Shown here: in pieces, positions 44,501 through 53,523 of the stretch
Layout of the letters: every line of letters begins with the position of its first letter
How positions within the stretch are numbered: the stretch's first letter is position 1
Source of the DNA: Sphagnum compactum
Taxonomy: Eukaryota > Bryophyta > Sphagnopsida > Sphagnales
Direction of reading: 5' to 3'
Assembly: GCA_965153455.1 (NCBI GenBank)
Contig: OZ234496.1
Coordinates: 124,001 to 188,000 of the forward strand
DNA: 64,000 bases
Notes under the pieces: model-generated
What the model was told of the DNA's origin: nothing
The model's database searches: none
Seen by the model: the letters and a program-made list of their open reading frames with translations, nothing else
Translations under genes and position numbers: made by a program

Positions 44501-45866
44501 CATCCGGCACAAGCCGGGAAAGGAGAACATAGTCCCCGATGCCTTGAGCCGGAAACACCAACTTAGAGTGGTGTATGTTGGAGAGTCGGAACTTCAAAAG
44601 GAAATTATATTAACAAACCACCGGGATGCTTTTGTCAAGGAGGCAAGGCAAAGCATCCAAAATGGAGCTAAGTCCCACTTCCATTTGAAAAATGGATTGT
44701 TGTGGTACAAACAAAACCGACTCTATGTGCCGGAAGGAAAAATTAGGGACACACTTTTGAAGGAATGTCACGATGGACCGCTTGCGGGCCATGGTGGTGC
44801 AAAGCGCACCACAACATTCCTAAAGAAGTCCTACTATTGGCCCAACTTGAAGGATGATGCGGAGGAGTATGTGAAGACTTGTTTAACTTGTCAACAAAAC
44901 CGGACCCTCAACAAGAAGCAAGTGGGTTTCTTGCAACCTTTGCCAATTTTCGAAGGGCCGTGGGAAAGTGTGTCAATGGACTTTATGGTAAGTTTGCCCC
45001 CTTCAAAGGGGTTCGATGCCATCATGGTTGTGGTGGATCGATTTAGCAAAATGGCACACTTCATCCCCACAAAGGATGAAGCCACGGCTCAAGAGACGGG
45101 GAGGTTGTTCTTCTCCCACATTTTCAAGCATCATGGCCTTCCAAAGGACATAGTGTCGGATCGGGATCCAAAGTTCACGAGTAAGTTTTGGAGGGCCTTG
45201 TGGAAGCGAATGGGGTTGGAACTCAAGATGAGCACTTCATTCCGCCCCCAAACCGATGGACAAACCGAGAGGGTGAACTTAGTGATCCAACAATTCCTAA
45301 GGGATTATGTGGCGGCAGATCAACAAGATTGGGTGGATCATTTGGAGTTAGCCGAGTTTTGTGCCAACAACTCAGTACACTCCGCTACGGGATCCACCCC
45401 ATTCCAAATGGTGACGGGCAAGTCACCAATTGTGCCCATGACGTGGGCCGCACAAGGACAACCTTCGATTGATGCAAGTGAGGAAGTGCCAATGGTCACA
45501 CAACTTGATGAAGAAAGGAAGCGCTTGTGGGAGTTGGCAAAAGCCAACTTGGAAAAGGCGCACAAAAGGTACAAGGATTTCGCGGACAAGTCCCGACGAG
45601 AGGTGAAGTTTCAAGAAGGAGACGAGGTGTGGTTGAACATCAAGAACTTCCGATTGCCCGAAGGGTTAAGTCATAAGTTTATGGGCCCATATGCGGGTCC
45701 ATTCAAAGTGTTGGAAAAGAAACTTTCCGACACTTATAAATTAGAATTACCGGAAAATCTTAGAGTTCATCCCACATTTCATGTTTCCCTTTTGAAGCCG
45801 GTCTCCCAAGGCCTAATAGAGAGCATCATTCAAGGCTTCCACCGGACTTGGTTCATAATGAACTAG
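41580..45866 (+). pseudogene. Chromovirus gag-pol polyprotein, one internal stop
   Basis: The ATG at 41580 is the first good start after the primer-binding site; the frame is open further upstream but only through LTR. Domains in order: gag with a retrotransposon-gag region (~residues 90-270); a CCHC zinc knuckle at ~329-342 (C-x2-C-x4-H-x4-C); protease with D-T-G-A at ~386; reverse transcriptase with Y-I-D-D at ~732-735; RNase H from ~870; integrase with an HHCC zinc-binding domain (~44770-44900) and a DDE core (D near 44979, D near 45160, E in T-D-G-Q-T-E near 45265). An in-frame TAG at 44181-44183 separates reverse transcriptase from RNase H; the frame is unchanged on both sides. The RNase H start reads S-D-V-S-N-F-A-I-R-G-V, off the usual D-A-S/G-G pattern. 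Pol ends at 45866 by a frameshift just before the chromodomain. It makes Gag through RT at most. Confidence 0.95.
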
Positions 45867-46051
45867 AGTTTGAGGTAGAGGCCGTGCTCAAATCAAGGCA
45901 ACTTACAGGGCGAGAGCGGGAATACTTAGTTAAGTGGAAAGGTTACCATGCAATAGAGGCTTCTTGGGTGAATGAATCCGACATGGAACATGCCCAAGAA
46001 TCCATAGAAGAATTCCACACTAGACCGGCGAAGAAAAGACGTAGAGCATGA
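45848..46051 (+). pseudogene. Chromodomain, out of frame with pol
   Basis: This stretch, in a different frame from integrase, reads L-V-H-N-E, then V-E-A-V-L, then E-Y-L-V-K-W-K-G-Y, then A-S-W-V and ends K-K-R-R-R-A. It is the C-terminal chromodomain that defines chromoviruses and directs integration to certain chromatin. The frameshift lies just upstream of 45848. No start codon serves it separately. Confidence 0.9.
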
Positions 46052-46830
46052 TGAGGACATCACCTTTCTTTTAGAGGAGGAGAGTTTCATAAAATGTACC
46101 ACATCAAGTTGCAAGTGAAATAAAAAGGGCTTTAAAACTTCCAAGAGATTGTATCATGAAAAATTTGTTAAGGCAAATAGGGTTGTGGCATGGACAAATG
46201 GAACTTTTTTGCGTAGGCCCAAATCAAAATCAGACTCCTACTTTGGGGTTGAGGAAACTTGGCCCCAAGGGAAGAGGCAAGCAAGGTGAGCTTGCGGGGA
46301 CATGCACATGCCTTAAGTGCATCCCGAAGGGTTGGTTGGTAGTGTGGCCAACGCAGAAAGTCATGACCCCGCTAACATACTCTAAGTGTAGTTTGGGACT
46401 TGGGTTTGGCAAACCTAGGTGTTTTTTCTCGTACCTTGATAAGCAAATCTTTTAGTTAAGACCTGGTTGTTGTGACCAAGGCGCGAGATAGGGAAAGGAG
46501 TCATGTCAAGTAGCTTAGGTCAAGAGTAGACTTGACTTAAGTCCTCATGAGGGGAAGGATGGAAAAAGGTTCCTCCCAAATGAGGGCTTCGTCAATTAGG
46601 CTAGTTTAGTCTTTTAACGAAGCAAAGGAAGAGGGTTTCTTACAAGACCCTCTTGGACTTGTCAAGAAAGTGTTGGAAACTTGGGGACGCCTAAGTTAGC
46701 TTGAGACAAGGTCCTAGCCGCAAAGAGTCGGCAAATGGCCGAGGATCCAAAAGAAAGCAATTGTAATTGTATGAAGGAAAATTCTAAGTTTCAATGAGGA
46801 CATTAACCTCTTTCTTCTAGTGGGGGAGAG
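46052..46830 (+). other. Chromovirus 3' untranslated region and polypurine tract
   Basis: No coding sequence is seen in these ~780 bp. The polypurine tract GTGGGGGAGAG at 46820-46830 directly abuts the 3' LTR and primes plus-strand synthesis. Confidence 0.85.
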
Positions 46831-47650
46831 TGTCGCAACCCCACTTTGTCCAAGTGTGGGGGTGAAGCCCAACACTTGGAAAAGTGGGAGGTTTGGAGTC
46901 CTCCAGGGACTCCCGAATGTTTAAAGCTCGACAGCAAGGCCCAAAACACCTCGCATTGGGGTGTTCTTGATGTCATTGAAAAGGTCTTGAAACGTAGATA
47001 TCGAAAATGGCCTCGCATTGGCCATTTGGACATCTGCAACTAAAGTTATGGGCAAAAGAAGGGCCGGGAGTCAAACTGGCAGTTTGACTCCCGACCACTA
47101 AAAGTCGAGAATCGACCTCTTCCTGACATCCGATTTGAAAGTGCCACATGGCATTGGAAAGATCTCGACGAGGGCTACAACTTTGGTTTAGATCTTGTTG
47201 TGATCGAATTCGGCAGTCGGGAGTTATGGCCGTTCAAAGTTCCGGGAGTCCAGCCGGGACAATTTCGGGACTCCATTTCGGGAGTCCCAACAAAATGTGC
47301 CATTTGGATGTAGCCTCCACGGCGAGCTGCAGAGATAACTATAAGGTGGAAGGTGGTGGCTTCCCCCGAGTCCGGCCGTGGTGAGTCAAGTAGTCCAAAG
47401 TGCCCGTGGCTTGTCCCAACACTCAAGGGTGTTCCCGAATGTGAACTAACCCATTTGTGGTTGGTTTTGTATGCAGATTCGTGCTTGATCTACTAGTCCA
47501 TCTTCCTAGTCTAATCCCGGGGCTTCCAACTTGACCCTCTACCCCTTTCTAGAGTTGGAAGTCGGGAGCGTGCCCTTCGGTCGCAACTTTCCACAACTTC
47601 ACATTGGTGAACCCTCAAGTGGGTTCACCCCGGGACCAAGGAGTGCGTCA
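46831..47650 (+). repeat. 3' LTR of the chromovirus (820 bp)
   Basis: Same ends as the 5' LTR and collinear throughout with scattered single-base differences and 1-bp indels; the clearest cluster of differences is near 47028-47045. Followed by the ATTGT duplication. Confidence 0.95.
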
Positions 47651-47928
47651 ATTGTACCATGCCCATCCGAGGGGAAGGATGGCAATTGGGTTGCGCATTG
47701 TACCTTCAGAAGCAGACCCTCTCCCACTACACAGCTCGACAAGCAAATCTGTCTCGAATCAATCGAGCTGTGAATGAATCTATGCGAACAGCAAGTTCCA
47801 TTCGAAGACGGGGGAAAGGCAAAATGCGTTCACTTGAAGGTGCTTTGCTCATCACCTATCGTGGCAATGATGTCCAGGTCTGAGACGAAGATCGCTCTGC
47901 GACTGAAGGCTGAGATGAATGAGTCCAG

Positions 47929-48747
47929 TGTCGCAACCCCACTTTGGCCAAGTGTGGGGGTGAAGCCCAACACTTGGAAAGTTGGGGATTTGGAGTCCTT
48001 CGGGACTCCCGAATGTTCAGAGCTCGACAGCAAGGCCTAAAACACCTTGCATTGGGGTGTTCTTGATGTCATTGAAAAGGTCTTGAAACGTAGATATCGA
48101 AAATGGCCTCGCATTGGCCATTTGGACATCTGCAACCCAAGTTATGGGCAAAAGAAGGGCCGGGAGTCAAACTGGCAGTTTGACTCCCGACCACTAAAAG
48201 TCGGGAATCGACCTCTTTCCGACATCCGATTTGAACGTGCCACATGGCGTTGGAAAGATCTCGACGAGGGCTACAACTTTGGTTTAGACCTCGTCGCGAT
48301 CGGACTCTGCAGTCGGGAGTTATGGCCGTTCAAAGTTCCGAGAGTCCAGCCGGGACAATTTCAGGACTCCATTTCGGGAGTCCCGGGAATTTGTGCCATT
48401 TGGATGTAGCCTCCATGGCGAGCTACAGAGAATACTATAAGGGGGAAGGTGGTGGCTTCCCCCGAGTCCGGGCCGTGGTGAATTAAGTAGTCCAAAGTGC
48501 CCGTGGCTTGTCCCAACACCCAAGGGTGTTCCCGAATATGAACTAACCCATTTGTGGTTGGTTTGGTATGCAGATTCGTGCTTGATCTACTAGTCCATCT
48601 TCCTAGTCTAATCCCGGGGCTTCCAACTCGACCCTCTACCCCTTTCTAGAGTTGGAAGTCGGGAACGTGCCCTTCGGTCGCAACTTTCCACAACTTCACA
48701 TTGGTGAACCTTCAAGTGGGTTCACTCCGGGACCAAGGAGCGCGTCA
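47929..48747 (+). mobile_element. Solo LTR (subfamily A, 819 bp)
   Basis: TGTCGCAACCCC at the start and GCGCGTCA at the end, with a perfect duplication TCCAG at 47924-47928 and 48748-48752. The empty site survives at ~49654-49666 in the downstream duplicate (GAATGAGTCCAGCTTTTGAG), so the LTR arrived after or independently of that duplication. It is the same subfamily as the complete element 279 bp upstream. Confidence 0.95.
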
Positions 48748-49051
48748 TCCAGCTTCTGAGAGCTGTGGCCAACAAGGCTTTGTTGGTTGTTTTCAAGAAC
48801 AGAATCGGGGAATTGGGTGAAAGAGTTGTGTATTTGGGTAGAAAGGAGGAGGAGGATGGTTTGGGAGAAGAAATGAGGGGGAACCCTAAAACGGGAGGAA
48901 GCACGGGAAAAAAGTAGAGTCGAGATTGATTAGGAGGATCATACCTTTAAGGTGCCGGGAGAGAGAGATGGAGAAAGACCATGAATTTTGATACGTCCGG
49001 TTCAGGAGGAGATCGGGCTCACAGAATGGCAGGCAGAATCGGGCAGACCAG

Positions 49052-49504
49052 ATGTGGGAGAGCTACAAAGAGCAAGAGGAATTTGGCAAAGATGTGTTGA
49101 AACAATTCCAAAACCATCTCTCCAAAATCCCACTTCCTGTGCCCGATGATGCACTTGCACCAGCAGCGGCCACCAGGACTGGAGCAGCGGCAAATTCAAG
49201 GTGGGGATCAAATGCTTACTGGGCAAATTCGAAGGAGCTTAATGGTGATGGACTTCCTGATCTGCTGCAACAATCAAGAAGTGACGTAACCGCACCAAAC
49301 AAGAGATCAAGGGTGGATCGGCCGAGTAATAATGGAACAGGTCTGTCATCGTTGGAAACAGATTGTCTTGAGCTCGAACCTTTGCCTTCCGAGAAGGAGA
49401 TGATGACAAGCAATAGCTGCACGAAGATCAGCAATGAGTTCGACTTATCAAAGAGGGAGACAATCCAGGAGACACGAGAGCTGCAAGATCCGGGTGCAGA
49501 GTAG
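49052..49504 (+). CDS. Unknown 150-codon ORF, duplicate 1
   Basis: Open from the ATG at 49052 to TAG at 49502-49504. It is low in hydrophobics and rich in S, E, K and N, likely disordered; it starts M-W-E-S-Y-K-E-Q and contains L-P-V-P-D-D and P-N-K-R-S-R. No domain is recognised. The frame is also open just upstream of the ATG, and beyond the TAG it stays open for ~30 codons, so it may be an exon of a larger, broken gene. It could be a 3' exon of the dioxygenase gene, but nothing proves that. Confidence 0.4.
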   Translation: MWESYKEQEEFGKDVLKQFQNHLSKIPLPVPDDALAPAAATRTGAAANSRWGSNAYWANSKELNGDGLPDLLQQSRSDVTAPNKRSRVDRPSNNGTGLSSLETDCLELEPLPSEKEMMTSNSCTKISNEFDLSKRETIQETRELQDPGAE

Positions 49505-49637
49505 TTGGAGCAGCTGTTGATGTCAAGTAGCTGTTGTGAACCTGAAATTGAGATGTCGGACATCAACCTCCTCTCTGCAATCACAAATCCCAGTATCGCA
49601 AACTGACAACTCCTCGGAATTCTTTCCTGATCTGCGA

Positions 49638-50550
49638 CTGAAGGCTGGAATGAATGAGTCCAGCTTTTGAGAGCTGTGGCCAACAAGGCTTTGTTGGTTG
49701 TTTTCAAGAGCAGAATCGGGGAATTGGGTGAAAGAGTTGTGTATTTGGGTAGAGAGGAGGAGGAGGATGGTTTGGGAGAAGAAATGAGGGGGGACCCTAA
49801 AAAGGGAGGAAAAACGGGAAAAAGTAGAGCCGAGATTGATTAGGAGGATCATACCTTTAAGGTGCCGGGAGAGAGAGATGGAGAAAGACCATGAATTTTG
49901 ACACGTCCGGTTCAGGAGGAGATCGAGCTCACAAAATGGCAGGCAGAATCGGGCAGACCAGATGTGGGAGAGCTACAAAGAGCAAGAGGAATTTGGCAAA
50001 GATGTGTTGAAACAATTCCAAAACCATCTCTCCAAAATCCCACTTCCTGTGCCCGATGATGCACTTGCACCAGCAGCGGCCACCATGACTGGAGCAGCGG
50101 CAAATTCAAGGTGGGGATCAAATGCTTACTGGGCAAATTCGAAGGAGCTTAATGGTGATGGACTTCCTGATCTGCTGCAACAATCAAGAAGTGATGCAAC
50201 CGCACCAAACAAGAGATCAAGGGCGGATCGGCCGAGTAATAATGGAACAGGTCTGTCATCGTTGGAAACAGATTGTCTTGAGCTCGAACCTTTGCCTTCC
50301 GAGAAGGAGATGATGACAAGCAATAGCTGCACGAAGATCAGCAATGAGTTCGACTTATCAAAGAGGGAGACAATCCAGGAGACACGAGAGCTGAAAGATC
50401 CGGGTGCAGAGTAGTTGGAGCAGCTGTTGATGTCAAGTAGCTGTTGTGAACCTGAAATTGAGATGTCGGGCATCAACCTCCTCTCTGCAATCACAAAAAC
50501 CGGTATCGCAAACTGTCATGTAGACAACTCGGAATTCTTTCCTGATCTGT
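49638..50550 (+). repeat. Tandem duplication, unit 2
   Basis: Second ~0.91-kb unit, collinear with unit 1, ending near GAATTCTTTCCTGATCTG at ~50549. After that the original single-copy downstream sequence continues. Confidence 0.88.
49962..50414 (+). CDS. Unknown 150-codon ORF, duplicate 2
   Basis: Same length and frame as the ORF at 49052, differing at four residues that I can see (R/M, V/A, V/A, Q/K in order). It ends at the same TAG. After it the frame is open for another 84 codons (50415-50669) with protein-like text such as E-F-F-P-D-L-L and S-I-F-P-P-E-L. The stop therefore predates the duplication or is read through; unspliced exon borders could also explain it. Confidence 0.4.
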   Translation: MWESYKEQEEFGKDVLKQFQNHLSKIPLPVPDDALAPAAATMTGAAANSRWGSNAYWANSKELNGDGLPDLLQQSRSDATAPNKRSRADRPSNNGTGLSSLETDCLELEPLPSEKEMMTSNSCTKISNEFDLSKRETIQETRELKDPGAE

Positions 50551-50669
50551 TACTTCCTAATATAGTAGTATTAAGCAAGTTATTACTACATATCGACATG
50601 GTCGTTTGTACACCCCATGATTTTTTGGATGCCACTGGTTCCATCTTTCCACCTGAGCTTGGGAATTAG

Positions 50670-51223
50670 AGAAATTGAGCTTTGCGACTGAGATTCATTT
50701 TCCAGCTTTCTCTGCAAGTGACTCTTGTTAGGAAGCATTTTTCTTGTAGCTCATGGGTAGAGCGGTGATCTCTTGAGGGTGGATTCATATTCGAACTTGG
50801 CAAGTCGGTGTTTCATCAACTCATGGGTGTACTGTTTTGCCTGCTATTTGATAAGAGATGAGTAGATCTGCAGCAAGTTCTTAAGCTTAACATTGCTGAC
50901 TAGCAACATGCCAGATTTCAAACTTAGTTCCTGCGTGCATCACTGTTTTATTTGGGTCCGTTTTTGATAGAGATGCTACGATGCTTTGCTTGAGGCTGAC
51001 ATATTCTCAGCAGCAGCATCAGTGATGGGCTTGAGGAAGGGTACAGCTTTTGTGCTCTGCCAAGCTGTTAGTGGCAGAATACAGAGACAACCAACCCATG
51101 GTATATTGGTTTATTGTGGACATAAATTTCTGATCTTGATGAGAAAATCCCACATTCTTTTGTGCGAGCAGTGTGGGTCCAATTGTACAGATTTGTGTGT
51201 TAAACCCATCGTGAGTTGAATCA
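50670..51223. other. Unassigned; weak tRNA-like segment
   Basis: No gene is supported. At 50747-50800 an A-box-like TAGCTCATGGGTAGAGC (with a pairing GCTC/GAGC D-stem) is followed about 40 bp later by a B-box-like ATTCGAAC. The anticodon stem does not form, so it is not a tRNA gene; a tRNA-derived SINE head is possible. Confidence 0.25.
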
Positions 51224-51530
51224 AGGACTGGAATTCTAGACCTGGAAGAAACTGTTCTGGTTTTCTTCTCTTCAGGTTTTTGTTTCAAATCGGTGTTGTT
51301 GAGGAGGAGGCTGTGATCCCACTTCAAAACACTGGATGCCGGTGAGGCCACGCTGCTTGTTCATATTTGATCGTGATTTCCTCTAAGAAGTTGGAGAGCA
51401 TTTTTTTGACCATTCGGACTAAAGCCTGCCCCAATGCATCAAGTGAAGTATCCCAATGATGGGTGAATCTTGTAGTTATCCAAGTTCTTTCAACTCAAAG
51501 GAAAAACAGATTAAGTTTTAATTGAGTGGG
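51224..51530 (+). repeat. Direct duplication D1, copy 1 (3' side of the Rab gene)
   Basis: The segment from GTTCTGGTTTTCTTCTCT through ACTGGATGCCGGTGAGGCCA to TTTCAACTCAAAGGAAAA is repeated at 56028-56310 in the same orientation with few changes. The pair flanks the RABA-type gene. Confidence 0.88.
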
Positions 51531-51742
51531 CGAAAGGTTAGGCAAAAGGCACAAGCACCCAATGCATGGAAACATACCGTAGCACTCTCATGATGGATTA
51601 TTCACCTGTGGAGGGCTTAAGTTTCTCTTTTGAACCGACTCGCATTGTAGATGTGTGATGCTTTAGATTTGGTTTGTAGGCTGTAACTACATACCTTACT
51701 TGCTTCTTTTCATTCTTCTTTGGTGTAGCGATGCTAGGGGAG

Positions 51743-52160
51743 GAGACAGCTGCAATATGTACGTGTTGCGCAGCGGTGATCGATCGAGTGCAACCGAACG
51801 CATGGTTGGTCGAAGAAACAAACATGCAGTCGTGTCTGGAAATGAACGAAGGTTCCACGCGAGAAACTTGGAACAGTAGAATCTCCGAGACCTGGCTGAG
51901 TCTGATGGGGAGAGGATAAAACCGATGACCCCAAGTCATCCCTCGCGAACTGAACATGATTGGCATTGACTTGAACTACTTCTTGTTGCCGATCTCCGTT
52001 GATGTTCGTTTCGGCAGTCCGATGGGTGAACTCTCGGGCTCGCACCACCCCGAAGAAGAAGTAGCCCGGCACCGAGTTCCTGCAGCTCTTTGCATACAGC
52101 TTGATCGATCGAGCCGGGGCAGAGAATGACCGGACATTGCGTTGCAGCAGGTGGCAAACG
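51743..52160 (+). repeat. Dispersed repeat R1, copy 2
   Basis: Near-identical to 56311-56590 from GAATCTC..GAGACCTGGCTG to CATTGCGTTGCAGCAGGTGG, and a diverged match to 9073-9444. A minus-strand frame of ~150 codons spans it; because the 9-kb copy breaks that frame, coding is doubtful. Confidence 0.82.
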
Positions 52161-52826
52161 GAGAGCTGCACGAGCCGGAGGCTCACGTTGCTTCCCATCA
52201 TCCATCAGCAAGTCAAGAACACCCGCTTCCGAAAAACCTTCTTATAGTGTGGGTCAAATGACAGATGTCAGATGCTAACAGGATGCTACATCATGAAGAG
52301 AATAAATTCAGATCCAATATTAAGTCTTTAGAGCCTCTGATCTTTATTCAAATGTCAATCAGTTGTGTGGATGTGAATTCCACCATCCGTAGAATGCGTG
52401 ACCAGATCGAAACTGTCGATGGTTGCAGATGCCAATTGTCGTACATCATTTTGTCGCGCGTCAGTAGACTTGGCATTATACTTTTGATGCATCGAACTGG
52501 CAAATTCCCGAAACCTGCAAACCATCACTAGCATGCAATATCTGAGCGATCCTGGGTTGATAATATGGAGAGATGTAGATCATGTTTAAGAGCTTCGTGT
52601 AGAAGGAGGGCGTTGATAAAGTGCTTGCAATGTTCGTCGGTACCGCTCTCTGAATGAATTAGTAGCATCGAAATTAATTTTACAAGGATGTCTGATCACA
52701 ACTTCTTTGGGTACAGCACCCTGATCTGGAAATTGCACAGCACATTTAAGACATTCTTCTCATAAATCCAGCATACTTTGACATCGTGTCTCATATTGTA
52801 CAGATGCAGGGAACTCCTGTGCAAGC
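52161..52826. other. Unassigned region
   Basis: I see no recognisable gene or repeat. Short ORFs on both strands have no motif. Confidence 0.3.
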
Positions 52827-53282
52827 ATGCCAGAGTCAGGTTGCCTTGATAAGAATGATGAGCTGATTGATTCAATAGCAAAGGCAACCCTTGCAGCAAC
52901 ATCTGTAACTGGTGTGCCATGGAGGAGAAGAACCATGGATTCCTGGGAGCTTGCTTTTGGATCCAATGCAGGTTTGATTCCTTCAGAAGTTGCTGCAGGG
53001 ACTCTCCTCACAAGAGCTTCTATGTATGGATCCCAAATTAGATGGAGCATACCTCGGTCTGCCTCTATGGCAATGATCTCAGCAATCTCGGAGATGCTAT
53101 GGGAGGATGTGTTTTGTCGGTCAAAAAGGTTGATGACTGACTGTATAGGACAAAAAGACATTGCCTTCAGCCAAAAGAAGGTTCAAAGTGCTGCAGACAT
53201 GCGGCAGGTGGCATTCCTTGACTTCTACGGAGGGCTTGGTATGCTGAAGAGCTTCAGGTTTCATACATTTTTCTACCTTTGA
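52827..53282. other. Coding-like segment of uncertain strand
   Basis: Plus-strand codons 52827-53282 are open (151 aa) and the minus strand is open at 52760-53161 (133 aa). Both have protein-like composition. Plus-strand text includes S-W-E-L-A-F and F-L-D-F-Y-G-G-L-G; minus-strand text includes E-A-D-R-G-M-L and V-A-A-R-V-A-F. I recognise neither. It lies just beyond the 3' end of the Rab gene. Confidence 0.3.
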
Positions 53283-53523
53283 GGCTCAAAATGCTTGAGG
53301 CTCAAAATGCTTGAGACTCTGGCCTTGCGTACTCTCATCTTTTGTCTTCCTATTTGTAGCCACTTGTCATTTTCTTTTTCTTTCTTCTTCTTTTTCACAG
53401 TTCTTCAGTTCTCTGTATGTGGAAGGAGGAGGGAGGAAAGGGGTTAATTTAGGGGCTCTGGAAATTGGTAACACAGAAGAAGAAATCACATTGCTGACAG
53501 AAACCGTATTGATGAGGAATCAT

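Larger units (their letters stand above)
40719..47650 (+). mobile_element. Complete Ty3/gypsy chromovirus (6.9 kb) with target-site duplication
   Basis: Full element: 5' LTR 40719-41537, primer-binding site from 41540, gag-pol, chromodomain, polypurine tract before 46831, and 3' LTR 46831-47650. A perfect 5-bp duplication, ATTGT, flanks it at 40714-40718 and 47651-47655. The two LTRs are nearly identical with scattered substitutions, so insertion is fairly recent but not new. Coding is damaged by one in-frame stop and one frameshift. It lies inside the dioxygenase gene, three bases after the distal histidine codon. Confidence 0.96.
39466..47883 (+). pseudogene. 2-oxoglutarate/Fe(II) dioxygenase-type gene (TET/JBP-like core), multi-exon, split by an LTR element
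   Basis: Exons I can support: 39466-39602 (after GGCAG, before GTAAGG), 39711-~39950, one open from about 40190 to 40497 (one in-frame TAG at 40313-40315), 40612-40718, and 47656-47883 beyond the inserted chromovirus. Intron 40498-40611 has clean GTGAGT..ACAG ends and keeps phase. The core reads P-H-T-D-R-D-L (iron ligands His 40439-40441 and Asp 40445-40447), then F-V-F-P, R-Q-G-T-V-I-L-F-R-S and L-Q-H-C (distal His 40713-40715). After the element the frame resumes with T-M-P-I-R-G (Arg 47668-47670, the expected 2-oxoglutarate contact) and G-W-Q-L-G. This HxD...H...R order on a double-stranded beta-helix is the family signature. The F-x-F-P and G-T-V-I-x-F-R-S patterns recall TET/JBP-type enzymes that oxidise 5-methylcytosine or thymine, but prolyl-hydroxylase-like relatives are not excluded. 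Exons between 39950 and 40190 are unclear. The stop and the insertion make it non-functional as it stands. Confidence 0.55.
47900..49637 (+). repeat. Tandem duplication, unit 1 (interrupted by solo LTR)
   Basis: Starts CGACTGAAGGCTG near 47900 and, without the LTR, runs ~0.91 kb to 49637, where the second unit starts with the same words. Units are closely similar with a few substitutions and small indels. Junction bases are TCTG in both. Confidence 0.88.

Noticed and set aside
49216-49852. Minus-strand ORFs across the tandem duplication
   Set aside because: They overlap the plus-strand duplicated ORFs and recur only because the DNA is duplicated; serine/leucine-rich text without motif.
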